From: Frateuria soli
GTDB taxonomy: Bacteria; Pseudomonadota; Gammaproteobacteria; Xanthomonadales; Rhodanobacteraceae
Assembly: GCF_021117385.1 (NCBI RefSeq)
Contig: NZ_CP088252.1
Location: 3,180,001-3,244,000 of the forward strand
Direction of reading: 5' to 3'
Length of the DNA: 64,000 nucleotides
Shown here piece after piece: positions 39,372 through 47,917 of the stretch (position 1 is its first letter; each line of letters begins with the position of its first letter). The notes under the pieces are model-generated. The model had not been told where the DNA came from and searched no databases. It was given only the letters and a program-made list of their open reading frames with translations. A program made the translations under genes and the position numbers.

Positions 39372-40100
39372 TCAACCGCGGGGTCCGGCCGCCCGCGGCT
39401 GCACCGGACTGTCCAGTGCGACGGCCTGGCCCGATAGATCATCGGGGGCCGGGACGGTGGGTTGATCCGTTGGCCGGTCGGCCCTGGCAGTGCTCGGCGC
39501 ATCATGCCTCTCGAAGGCGACCGGGATCTGCACGCGAGTGGCGATCGGTTTGCCATCGACCTGCTCGGGCAGCGCGTGGCTGTGACGTATCGCCTCTTCC
39601 ACCGCCAGTGCGAACTGCCTTCTTGCGATCGGGCTGCTGAACGCGGAGGCGACCACCTTGATGTCGGTCAGGCTCCCATCCGGTTGCACCACGGCAGCCA
39701 TCGTCAGGCGTCCGCCGCCCTGCACCATGGGCCATCGGGGCGGCCGAAGCGCCAGTGCCGGGCCGTTCTTGACGTAGGACACGTCCACGCCGTGGTTGCC
39801 GTCCGGATGTCTGACCAGTAGCAGGTCGACCCATGCGTAGGTGCGGGCCGTGACGGTACGTCCGCCACGCACGGGCGGCTTGAAACGCCAGCGCTTGATC
39901 GACTCCCGGGCGGGTGCGCCCAACACTGCCGGGATCTCCCCGGGCAGATCGACGCGGGTCACCTGCCCGGCCGCATCGACGTCCAGCCCGGCCTGCAGAT
40001 GGTACGTCCGCACGATCTGGCCGTCGGCCGCGTGTGCCGCCCATCCGGGCAACACGAGCCCGGCCAACAGTGCCACTCCCCTTGCCAGCCCTGCCCTCAT
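39372..40100 (-). CDS. Secreted TonB-C-terminal-like protein B (tandem pair)
   Basis: 242 residues: signal peptide (about 1-24, ending AAHA), a first repeat with RWRFKPPVRGG, a second repeat with AAVVQPDGSLTDI, and a tail with AVALDSPVQP. Domain order and motifs match the neighbouring gene, so the two arose by tandem duplication. Function unknown; periplasmic location inferred. Confidence 0.7.
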   Translation of the reverse strand: MRAGLARGVALLAGLVLPGWAAHAADGQIVRTYHLQAGLDVDAAGQVTRVDLPGEIPAVLGAPARESIKRWRFKPPVRGGRTVTARTYAWVDLLLVRHPDGNHGVDVSYVKNGPALALRPPRWPMVQGGGRLTMAAVVQPDGSLTDIKVVASAFSSPIARRQFALAVEEAIRHSHALPEQVDGKPIATRVQIPVAFERHDAPSTARADRPTDQPTVPAPDDLSGQAVALDSPVQPRAAGPRG

Positions 40101-40320
40101 CCCTGCGCCCTCCCCGGCGGTGCATGCGACGGCAGCCTACACCGGGAAGGACCGTGGCGCGACGACCGGAACCGTCACCGGCGGCGGCGCCGGCAGCCTC
40201 GGGTTTGCCGTGCACGAAGGGCGTGCATCGACCCGCGATCCCCACGCCTTGCGCACGTCGGGTGTGCCTACGATGGTCGCGCGCCGGCCCTCCGCTCCGG
40301 CTGCATACGACGGCGTCTCC

Positions 40321-42225
40321 ATGGCAGCAGACAAACCCCCGAGCCTGATCCGGTCGCGAATCATGCTGGCGGCGGGTTTCGTCCTGCTGACCGCGCTGCT
40401 GGCCGGGGCCTTCGTGCTGGCGGCGACGCGCGCGCAGGGGATCGACCAGCAGCAGCACATCCAGGCGGTGCGCGCGTCCCTGCGAAGCACGATGCTGACG
40501 ATCCAGGGTGCCGAGACCGGACAGCGCGGCTACCTGCTGACCGGCGAGAAGACCTATCTGGCGCCCTATATCCGCGCGCGCGGCCGCTTGAGGACATTGC
40601 TGCAGACGCTCGACCGCCAGGTCTCGGACCCGCAACGGCGTCGCTACCTGCCCGAGCTGCGCGCATTGATCGCGGGCAAGCTGGCCGAGCTGGCGCAGAC
40701 GCTCTCCTACTACGACCGTGGCGAACATGCGAAGGCGACAGACCTGGTCCGGTCCAACCTGGGCATGCAGCTGATGGAGCGCATCCGCACCCTGCTGGCC
40801 TCGATGCTGGCCGACTGCGACCGCAGCATCGCCGCCCAGCAGGCAAGGGAGCGCCTGCTCTCGCGCTGGGTGCTGACCGGCGCGTCGGCGTCCGCGCTGG
40901 CGATCCTGGGGCTGGCGATGCTGACCCTGCGCGAGATGTCCCGCCGCCACTACATCATGGTGCGCGCCCGGGACGAACTGCTCGCTGCGAGCGAGGCGCT
41001 GCGGCGAAGCACCGAACGCCAGGCGATGCTGGAAGAGGCCGTGCGCCAGTCGCGCAAGATGGAGGCGCTGGGCGCGCTGACCGGCGGCATGGCGCACGAC
41101 TTCAACAACATGCTCGCGGTGGTGATGGGCAACCTGGAGCTGCTGAAGGCGCGCCTGGCCCGGGGCAACCACGATGTCGGGCGCCACGTCGGCTACGCGC
41201 TGGAAGCAACGCGACGTGCCGGCGAACTCACCCAGCGGCTGCTGGCCTTTGCGCGCAAGCAGCCGCTGCACGCGATACTGGTGGCGACGGACGAGGTGGT
41301 GGCCAATACCACCGAAGTGATCCGCCGCACGCTCGGCGGCATCTACAGCGTGGAGCTGCAACAGGCACCGGACCTGTGGAAGACCCGGGTGGACGTGACC
41401 CAGCTGGAAAGCACGCTGATCAACCTGGCCGTGAACGCGCGTGACGCCATGCCCGGCGGCGGGCGCCTGACCGTGCAGACGGCCAACGTGTTCCTCGACG
41501 AAGAGTTCGCCGGCGGCCGGCCCGACGTGGCCCGCGGGGCCTACGTGATGATTGCGGTGACCGACACCGGCCAGGGCATGGCGCCCGAGGTCCGGCGCAA
41601 GGCCTTCGAACCATTCTTCACCACCAAGGCGGCAGGCAAGGGCACCGGCCTGGGGCTGAGCCAGGTGTACGGCTTCATCAAGCAGACCGGCGGGCACGTG
41701 GACATCGAGAGCGAGGTCGGCAGGGGCACCACGATCCGCGTTTACCTGCCGCGCGCCGACGGTGCCGCCGCGACCGGCGCGGCGCGGTCCGAACGAGCGC
41801 GCGACGGCATGCCGCGCGGCGACGGCGCCACCCTGATCCTGCTGGTCGACGACGACATCGGCGTGCGCGTATTCACGGCCGAGGCGCTGACCGAGCTGGG
41901 GTACCGCGTGCTGACCGCATCCAGCGGCCACGAGGGGCTGGCCGTGCTCGATGCCCACCCGCGGATCGACCTGTTGCTCACCGACGTGGAGATGGCGCAG
42001 CTCACCGGCTGGGAACTGGCCGATATCGCGCGGCAGGTGCGGCCGGGCCTGAAGGTACTGCTGATGACCGGCTTCACCCGCGCGGCCACCGAGCGCTTCG
42101 GCGAGCGTGTCGCCGGCGCCGGGTTGCTGCGCAAACCGTTCACGCTGGAGGAGCTGGCCCATCGCGTGCATGGCTTGCTCTCGGAAGGCCCTGACCCGCC
42201 GCCGGCCACCCCTCTCCGGGCATGA
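40321..42225 (+). CDS. CHASE3-histidine kinase-receiver hybrid sensor
   Basis: 634 residues. Two transmembrane segments (about 16-36 and 183-203) enclose a CHASE3-like periplasmic domain (TIQGAETGQRGYLLTGE). A coiled coil follows, then the H-box AHDFNNMLA with H259, the HATPase domain (NLAVNARDAMPGGG, DTGQGM, GTGLGLSQVYG), and a C-terminal receiver with D555 in LLLTDVEM. The frame is open upstream to 39841; the ATG at 40321 gives the normal membrane N-terminus. No separate response regulator is adjacent, so the output is unknown. Confidence 0.88.
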   Translation: MAADKPPSLIRSRIMLAAGFVLLTALLAGAFVLAATRAQGIDQQQHIQAVRASLRSTMLTIQGAETGQRGYLLTGEKTYLAPYIRARGRLRTLLQTLDRQVSDPQRRRYLPELRALIAGKLAELAQTLSYYDRGEHAKATDLVRSNLGMQLMERIRTLLASMLADCDRSIAAQQARERLLSRWVLTGASASALAILGLAMLTLREMSRRHYIMVRARDELLAASEALRRSTERQAMLEEAVRQSRKMEALGALTGGMAHDFNNMLAVVMGNLELLKARLARGNHDVGRHVGYALEATRRAGELTQRLLAFARKQPLHAILVATDEVVANTTEVIRRTLGGIYSVELQQAPDLWKTRVDVTQLESTLINLAVNARDAMPGGGRLTVQTANVFLDEEFAGGRPDVARGAYVMIAVTDTGQGMAPEVRRKAFEPFFTTKAAGKGTGLGLSQVYGFIKQTGGHVDIESEVGRGTTIRVYLPRADGAAATGAARSERARDGMPRGDGATLILLVDDDIGVRVFTAEALTELGYRVLTASSGHEGLAVLDAHPRIDLLLTDVEMAQLTGWELADIARQVRPGLKVLLMTGFTRAATERFGERVAGAGLLRKPFTLEELAHRVHGLLSEGPDPPPATPLRA

Positions 42226-42332
42226 CTGCGATGAACGCCATTCGCCCGTTGCCTTGGGGCGATCCGGTCGCATGCGCCCGGGACGGGCCGGGCTCCGACG
42301 CCGGCTCGCGTTGTCGGTCGGGCCTCCCGCGG

Positions 42333-43292
42333 TCAGGCGGCCGCGGCGGGCGCGCCCTGCCTGGTCGTTCCCCCCGGCAGCGGCGCCCGGAACTGCGGCT
42401 CGTTGGTCCGCTCGAACAGCTCGCGCACCCATTCGATGAAGGCCTGCACGCGCGCGGACAGGTGCTTCTTCTGCGGGTAGACGATCCACACCGGCTTGCC
42501 GGTGGAGCGGGTATCGGCCATCACCAGCTGCAGTTTTCCCCAGTCGAGCATGCAGGCGACCATCATGTGCGGAGCCTGGGTGATCCCCAGGCCCGCGGCC
42601 ACCGCCTGGATCACCGATTCGGCATCGTTGATCAGCAGGTGGCCCTCGACGTCCACCGCGATCGGACCGTTGGCCCCGTCGAACATCCATTGCCGCGGGC
42701 GGCCGTTGGGATAGACATAGTTGATGCAGCGGTGCTGCTTGAGGTCGTCGATGGTCTGCGGCGCGCCGTAGCGCGCCAGGTAGGCCGGCGAGGCACACAC
42801 CACGTTGCGCAGGTAGCCGATCTTGCGGGCGATCAGGCTGGAGTCTTCCAGCTCGCCCACGCGGATCGCGCAGTCGATGCCCTCGCCGTTGAGATCCGCC
42901 GGCAGGTCGCTCATCGACAGTTCCAGCCGGATGTCCGGGTAGCGCTGCTCGAACTCGGCCAGGCGCGGGATCAGCGCGGCACGTCCCACCGCCAGCGACA
43001 CAGCCACGCGCAGCTTGCCCACCGGCTTGCGGTTGGCGTAGCCCAGCGCCTCGGTCGCTTCGGCGAGGTCGGCCAGGATGTCCTTGCAGCGGGCGTGGAA
43101 AACGGCGCCGTCGTCGGTCAGCCGCAGCGAGCGGGTCGAACGGAACAACAGGCGCGCGCCCAGGCGCTCCTCCAGCCGGGATACGGCGCGGCTGACGCCC
43201 GAGGGCGTCATGCCCAGTTGCGCGGCGGCGGCAGCGAAGCTCTTGGCCTCGACTACGCGGACAAAGGCTGAAATTGCTGCGAAGTCTTCCAT
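42333..43292 (-). CDS. LysR-family regulator divergent from the RND pump
   Basis: 319 residues. The N-terminal winged helix-turn-helix (FAAAAAQLGMTPSGVSRAVSRLE) is typical of LysR proteins, followed by a substrate-binding domain (about 90-300). It is divergent from the mexEF-oprN-like operon with 147 bp between starts, so it is the likely regulator of the pump. The effector is not deducible. The gene is convergent with the hybrid kinase gene. Confidence 0.9.
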   Translation of the reverse strand: MEDFAAISAFVRVVEAKSFAAAAAQLGMTPSGVSRAVSRLEERLGARLLFRSTRSLRLTDDGAVFHARCKDILADLAEATEALGYANRKPVGKLRVAVSLAVGRAALIPRLAEFEQRYPDIRLELSMSDLPADLNGEGIDCAIRVGELEDSSLIARKIGYLRNVVCASPAYLARYGAPQTIDDLKQHRCINYVYPNGRPRQWMFDGANGPIAVDVEGHLLINDAESVIQAVAAGLGITQAPHMMVACMLDWGKLQLVMADTRSTGKPVWIVYPQKKHLSARVQAFIEWVRELFERTNEPQFRAPLPGGTTRQGAPAAAA

Positions 43293-43313
43293 CGAGCCTA
43301 CTCCAGGGTGATT

Positions 43314-43330
43314 CGTGACTCGATGTCACG
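43314..43330. promoter_or_regulatory. Perfect inverted repeat, candidate operator
   Basis: CGTGAC-TCGAT-GTCACG is a perfect 6-bp-arm palindrome located 22-38 bp upstream of the LysR start. The position suits autoregulation. Confidence 0.4.
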
Positions 43331-43357
43331 ATTGCATTGCACCAAGCCCCGCTTTTC

Positions 43358-43373
43358 TATACCGGCAAGTATA
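43358..43373. promoter_or_regulatory. TATAC-N6-GTATA inverted repeat, candidate operator
   Basis: A 16-bp dyad in an AT-richer patch, 66 bp before the first pump gene. It resembles the dyads bound by LysR proteins and could overlap the pump promoter. Confidence 0.45.
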
Positions 43374-43439
43374 CCTATTCTCCCGGGCCTTCGCCGGTTC
43401 TGTACCGACCGGTGCACTAATTTAAACCGGGAGCGCAAC

Positions 43440-44636
43440 ATGAAAAAGCGATGGGTCCTCTTGAGCCTGGCCGTGGCGGTGGCGGCAGGCAGCTGGGCGG
43501 TGCTCGGCAGCCACGGCCAGAGCCACGCGCAGGAAGCCGGTGCGCCGCCGCCCGCGGTCACCGTGGCGCAGACGCTGGTGCGCCCGGTCAGCGACACCGA
43601 CGCCTTCACCGGCCGCCTGCAGGCAGTGGACACCGTCCAGGTGCATCCGCGCGTGAGCGGGTACGTCACTGCCGTGCACTTCACCGAAGGCGCGCGGGTG
43701 CGCAAGGGCGAACTGCTGTTCACCATCGATCCGCGGCCCTATCAGGCCGAGGTGAATCGCCTCGCGGCCACGCTGGAGCAGGCGCGCGCCGAACAGAAGC
43801 TGGCCGAATCCAATGCCGGGCGCGCGAAGAAGCTGCTGGCGCAGCACGCGATCTCCACCCAGGAGGCCGACCGCCTGGCGACCGCGGCGGCCAGCGCCAG
43901 GGCGCAGGCCTCGGCCACCGGCGCGGCACTGGAAGCGGCCCGGCTGGACCGCGGCTTCACCGAGGTGCGCGCGCCGATCGACGGCCGCGTCAGCAATGCG
44001 CGAATCACCGCCGGCAACCTGGTGACGCCGGCCGACGTGCTGACCAGCGTGGTCAGCGTCGACCCGATGTATGCCTACTTCACCATCGACGAGCACGCGT
44101 ATCTGAAGCTCGACCAGCTGCGCCGCGAGCGTGGCGTCGCCCCGCAGGTGGCGATGGGGCTGGTGGACGAGGAGGGTTATCCGCACGCCGGCCGCATCGA
44201 CTTCGTCGACAACCAGCTCGATGCCGACAGCGGCACGATGCGCCTGCGCGCGGTGTTCGACAACGACGACGGCCGCTACACGCCGGGCCTCTACGTGCGA
44301 CTGGAACTGCGCACGCCCAGCCGCCAGCCGCGCGCGCTGATCGACGAGCGCGCGGTCGGCACGGACCTGGGCAACAAGTTCGTCTACGTGCTCGAGCCCG
44401 ACCACAAGGTGGCCTACCGCAAGGTCACGCTGGGGCCGCTGGTCGACGGGCTGCGCGTGGTCACGAAGGGCCTCTCCGCCAAGGACGTGGTGGTGGTCAA
44501 CGGCTTGCAGCACGTGCGTCCGGGGATGCAGGTCAGCCCCACGCTGGTGGCGATGGAGAGCCGCGGCCTGGGCGCCGATGGCCGGTTGGCCGGCGCCGAC
44601 GCTGGCGGCAGCCGCAAGGTCGCCTCGCGCAACTGA
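43440..44636 (+). CDS. RND efflux periplasmic adaptor, MexE-like
   Basis: 398-residue membrane fusion protein that bridges the inner-membrane pump and outer-membrane channel. N-terminal membrane signal (about 1-30), lipoyl-like halves (VQVHPRVSGYVTAVHF and APIDGRVSNARITAG), an alpha-helical hairpin between them, and a C-terminal beta-barrel domain. A GGGAGCG site precedes the ATG; the upstream open frame to 43308 is not needed. It leads a three-gene pump operon. Confidence 0.92.
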   Translation: MKKRWVLLSLAVAVAAGSWAVLGSHGQSHAQEAGAPPPAVTVAQTLVRPVSDTDAFTGRLQAVDTVQVHPRVSGYVTAVHFTEGARVRKGELLFTIDPRPYQAEVNRLAATLEQARAEQKLAESNAGRAKKLLAQHAISTQEADRLATAAASARAQASATGAALEAARLDRGFTEVRAPIDGRVSNARITAGNLVTPADVLTSVVSVDPMYAYFTIDEHAYLKLDQLRRERGVAPQVAMGLVDEEGYPHAGRIDFVDNQLDADSGTMRLRAVFDNDDGRYTPGLYVRLELRTPSRQPRALIDERAVGTDLGNKFVYVLEPDHKVAYRKVTLGPLVDGLRVVTKGLSAKDVVVVNGLQHVRPGMQVSPTLVAMESRGLGADGRLAGADAGGSRKVASRN

Positions 44637-44647
44637 AACAGCTCCCT

Positions 44648-44704
44648 GCAGGAGCACCCCGCGGGCGCGACCAGGATGGTGGTCGCGCCCAAGGGCGCTC
44701 CCGC
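44648..44704. repeat. REP-like inverted repeat inside the pump operon
   Basis: Arms 44648-44672 and 44681-44704 (GCAGGAGC...GGGCGCGACC and its inverse) occupy the 91-bp gap between adaptor and pump genes. In such a place the hairpin could differentially stabilise the mRNA. Confidence 0.8.
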
Positions 44705-44727
44705 GATGAAAGGTCCAGGAACCCCTT

Positions 44728-47700
44728 ATGAAACTCCCCCAATATTTCGTGGAGCGGCCGATCCTCGCCGGCGTGCTGTCGGTGCTGATCGTGATCGCCG
44801 GCGCGATCTCGCTATTCAAGCTGCCGATCGGCGAATACCCCGAAGTGGTCCCGCCGACGGTGGTCGTGCGCGCCACCTATCCCGGCGCCAACCCCAAGGT
44901 GATCGCCGCTACCGTCGCCACGCCGCTGGAGGAGCAGATCAACGGCGTCGAAGGCATGCTCTACACCTCCTCGCAGGCCACCAGCGACGGCGCGATGACG
45001 CTGACGGTCACCTTCGCGCTGGGCACCGACCTGGACAACGCCCAGGTGCAGGTGCAGAACCGCGTGGCGCAGGCCTTGCCGCGCTTGCCCGAGGAAGTGC
45101 AGCGGCTCGGCGTGACCACGCAGAAGAGCTCGCCGGACCTGACCATGGTCGTGCACCTGATCTCGCCCGACCAGCGCTACGACATGCTGTACCTGTCCAA
45201 CTACGCGCGGCTGCACATCAAGGACCAGCTCGCGCGCCTCGACGGTATCGGCGACGTGCAGCTGTTCGGTGCCGGCGAGTATTCAATGCGGGTGTGGCTG
45301 AACCCGGAGAAGCTCGCGATGCGCGGCCTGACCACGGGCGACGTGGTCAATGCGATCCGCGAGCAGAACGTGGACGTCGCGGCCGGCTCGCTCAATGCGC
45401 CGCCTGCGCCCAACGGCGCGGCGTTCCAGCTCAACATCAACACCCGCGGCCGCCTGGTCACCGAGGACGACTTCGCCAACATCGTGCTGCGCACGACCAC
45501 CGATGGCGCGGTCACCCACCTGCGTGACGTGGCGCGCGTCGAGCTGGGCTCGAACAACTACGCGCTGCGCAGCCTGCTGGACAACAAGCCGGCGGTGGCG
45601 ATGCCGATCTTCGCCCGGCCGGGTTCCAACGCGATCCAGATCTCCGACGAAGTACGCGCCGCCATGGCGCAGCTCAAGTCCGAGTTCCCGCAGGGCGTGG
45701 ACTACAGGATCGTCTACGACCCGACCGTGTTCGTGCGCGGCTCGATCGAGGCGGTGGTGCATACGCTGTTCGAGGCGATCCTGCTGGTCGTGCTGGTGGT
45801 GATCCTGTTCCTGCAGACCTGGCGCGCCTCGGTCATCCCGCTGGTGGCGGTGCCGGTGTCGCTGGTGGGCACCTTCGCGGTGATGTACCTGGCCGGCTTC
45901 TCGCTCAATGCGTTGAGCCTGTTCGGCCTGGTGCTCGCCATCGGCATCGTGGTGGACGACGCCATCGTGGTGGTGGAGAACGTCGAACGCCACATCGAGC
46001 ACGGGCTCAAACCGAAGGAAGCCACCCGGCGCGCGATGACCGAGGTGACCGGTCCGATCGTGGCCACGGCGCTGGTGCTGTGCGCGGTGTTCATCCCGGC
46101 GGCCTTCATCAGCGGCCTGACCGGCGAGTTCTACCGCCAGTTCGCGCTGACCATCGCGATCTCCACGGTGATCTCGGCGTTCAACTCGCTGACCCTGAGC
46201 CCGGCGCTCGCCGCGCTGCTGCTCAAGGAGCGCGGTGCGCCGAAGGACCGTTTCAGCCTCCTGCTCGATCGCGGCTTCGGCTGGCTGTTCCGCCCGTTCA
46301 ACCGGATGTTCGTGCGCGGCGCCGACCGCTACGTCGGCGGCGTGCGGCGCGTGCTCGGCAAGGGCGCACCCGCGCTGGTGATCTACGGCGCGCTGGTGGC
46401 GCTGGGCGTGTTCGGCTTCGTCCACGTGCCGACCGGCTTCGTGCCTTCGCAGGACAAGCAATACCTGGTGTCGTTCGCGCAATTGCCCGATGCCGCCTCG
46501 CTGGACCGTTCCGAGGACGTAATCCGCCGGATGAGCGCGATCGCCCTGAAGCAGCCGGGCGTGGAGAGCGCGGTGGCGTTCCCGGGGCTGTCGATCAACG
46601 GCTTCACCAATTCGCCCAACAGCGGCATCGTGTTCGTCACGCTCAAGCCGTTCGAGGAGCGCTCCGACCCGTCGCTCTCGGCCGGTGCGATCGCCGGTGC
46701 ACTCAACCAGCAATACGCCGCGATCCAGGACGCCTACATCGCGGTGTTCCCGCCGCCGCCGGTGATGGGCCTGGGCACGATCGGCGGCTTCCGCATCCAG
46801 ATCGAGGATCGCTCCGACCAGGGCTTCGAGGAACTGTTCAAGCAGACCCAGAACCTGATCGCGCAAAGCCAGAAGACGCCGGCGCTGGCCGGGCTGTTCT
46901 CCAGCTACCAGGTGAGCGTGCCGCAAATCGATGCCGAGGTGGACCGCGAAAAGGCCAAGGCCGAGGGCGTGAACCTGGCCGAGGTCTACCAGACCATGCA
47001 GGCCTACATGGGCTCGCTCTACGTCAACGACTTCAACCGTTTCGGGCGCACCTACCAGGTCAACGTCTCGGCCGAGCCGGGCTTCCGCCGCGAACCGGAG
47101 GACATCCTGCGGCTGAAGACGCGCAATGCCGCGGGCGAGCCGGTGCCGCTGGGTTCGTTCGTGCAGGTGCACCAGGGCGTCGGTCCGGACCGCGTGCAGC
47201 ACTACAACGGCTACCCGACCGCCGAGATCAACGGCGGCCCGGCGCCGGGCTACAGCTCCGGCCAGGCACAGGCGGCGATGGAGAAGCTGGCCAAGGACAA
47301 CCTGCCCAACGGCATGAGCTACGAGTGGACCGAGCTCACCTACCAGCAGATCCTGGCTGGCAACACCGCGGTACTCGTCTTCCCGCTGTGCGTGCTGCTG
47401 GTGTTCCTGGTGCTGGCCTCGCTGTACGAGAGCCTGACCCTGCCGCTGGCGGTGATCCTGATCGTGCCGATGGTGCTGTTGTCCGCGATCGCCGGCGTGT
47501 GGCTCTCGGGCGGGGACAACAACATCTTCACCCAGATCGGCCTGATCGTGCTGGTGGGCCTGGCCTGCAAGAACGCCATCCTGATCGTGGAGTTCGCCCG
47601 CGAGGCGCAGATCCACGAAGGGCTCGATCGTCGCGCCGCGGTGCTGGAAGCGGCACGGCTGCGGTTGCGCCCGATCCTGATGACCAGCTTCGCTTTCATC

Positions 47701-47916
47701 ATGGGCGTGGTGCCGCTGGTGACCTCGCACGGCGCCGGCGCGGAGATGCGTCATGCGATGGGCGTGGCGGTGTTCTCCGGCATGTTGGGCGTGACCTTCT
47801 TCGGCTTGCTGTTCACCCCCCTCTTCTACGTGATCGTGCGCGGCTGGAGCGAACGTACGGCGGCGCGGCGCGCCGTGCGCCACGCGGCGCTGCCGGTCGC
47901 GATCGAGGAGCATTGA
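44728..47916 (+). CDS. RND efflux permease, MexF-like (HAE1 family)
   Basis: 1062-residue proton-driven drug exporter, the same length as MexF. Family features include the start MKLPQYFVERPILAGVLSVLI, paired periplasmic porter domains, GIVVDDAIVVVENVER in the fourth transmembrane region with the proton-relay aspartates, and RLRPILMTSFAFIMG. Twelve membrane segments are expected. The gene sits between its adaptor and channel; the substrate is not deducible, although MexEF pumps commonly export chloramphenicol and quinolones. Confidence 0.95.
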   Translation: MKLPQYFVERPILAGVLSVLIVIAGAISLFKLPIGEYPEVVPPTVVVRATYPGANPKVIAATVATPLEEQINGVEGMLYTSSQATSDGAMTLTVTFALGTDLDNAQVQVQNRVAQALPRLPEEVQRLGVTTQKSSPDLTMVVHLISPDQRYDMLYLSNYARLHIKDQLARLDGIGDVQLFGAGEYSMRVWLNPEKLAMRGLTTGDVVNAIREQNVDVAAGSLNAPPAPNGAAFQLNINTRGRLVTEDDFANIVLRTTTDGAVTHLRDVARVELGSNNYALRSLLDNKPAVAMPIFARPGSNAIQISDEVRAAMAQLKSEFPQGVDYRIVYDPTVFVRGSIEAVVHTLFEAILLVVLVVILFLQTWRASVIPLVAVPVSLVGTFAVMYLAGFSLNALSLFGLVLAIGIVVDDAIVVVENVERHIEHGLKPKEATRRAMTEVTGPIVATALVLCAVFIPAAFISGLTGEFYRQFALTIAISTVISAFNSLTLSPALAALLLKERGAPKDRFSLLLDRGFGWLFRPFNRMFVRGADRYVGGVRRVLGKGAPALVIYGALVALGVFGFVHVPTGFVPSQDKQYLVSFAQLPDAASLDRSEDVIRRMSAIALKQPGVESAVAFPGLSINGFTNSPNSGIVFVTLKPFEERSDPSLSAGAIAGALNQQYAAIQDAYIAVFPPPPVMGLGTIGGFRIQIEDRSDQGFEELFKQTQNLIAQSQKTPALAGLFSSYQVSVPQIDAEVDREKAKAEGVNLAEVYQTMQAYMGSLYVNDFNRFGRTYQVNVSAEPGFRREPEDILRLKTRNAAGEPVPLGSFVQVHQGVGPDRVQHYNGYPTAEINGGPAPGYSSGQAQAAMEKLAKDNLPNGMSYEWTELTYQQILAGNTAVLVFPLCVLLVFLVLASLYESLTLPLAVILIVPMVLLSAIAGVWLSGGDNNIFTQIGLIVLVGLACKNAILIVEFAREAQIHEGLDRRAAVLEAARLRLRPILMTSFAFIMGVVPLVTSHGAGAEMRHAMGVAVFSGMLGVTFFGLLFTPLFYVIVRGWSERTAARRAVRHAALPVAIEEH

Positions 47917-47917
47917 G

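Noticed and set aside
39502..43329. 1275-codon leftward open frame through the hybrid kinase and LysR region
   Set aside because: It joins different frames of unrelated genes and shows low-complexity composition; the kinase, LysR and TonB-like genes explain the region.
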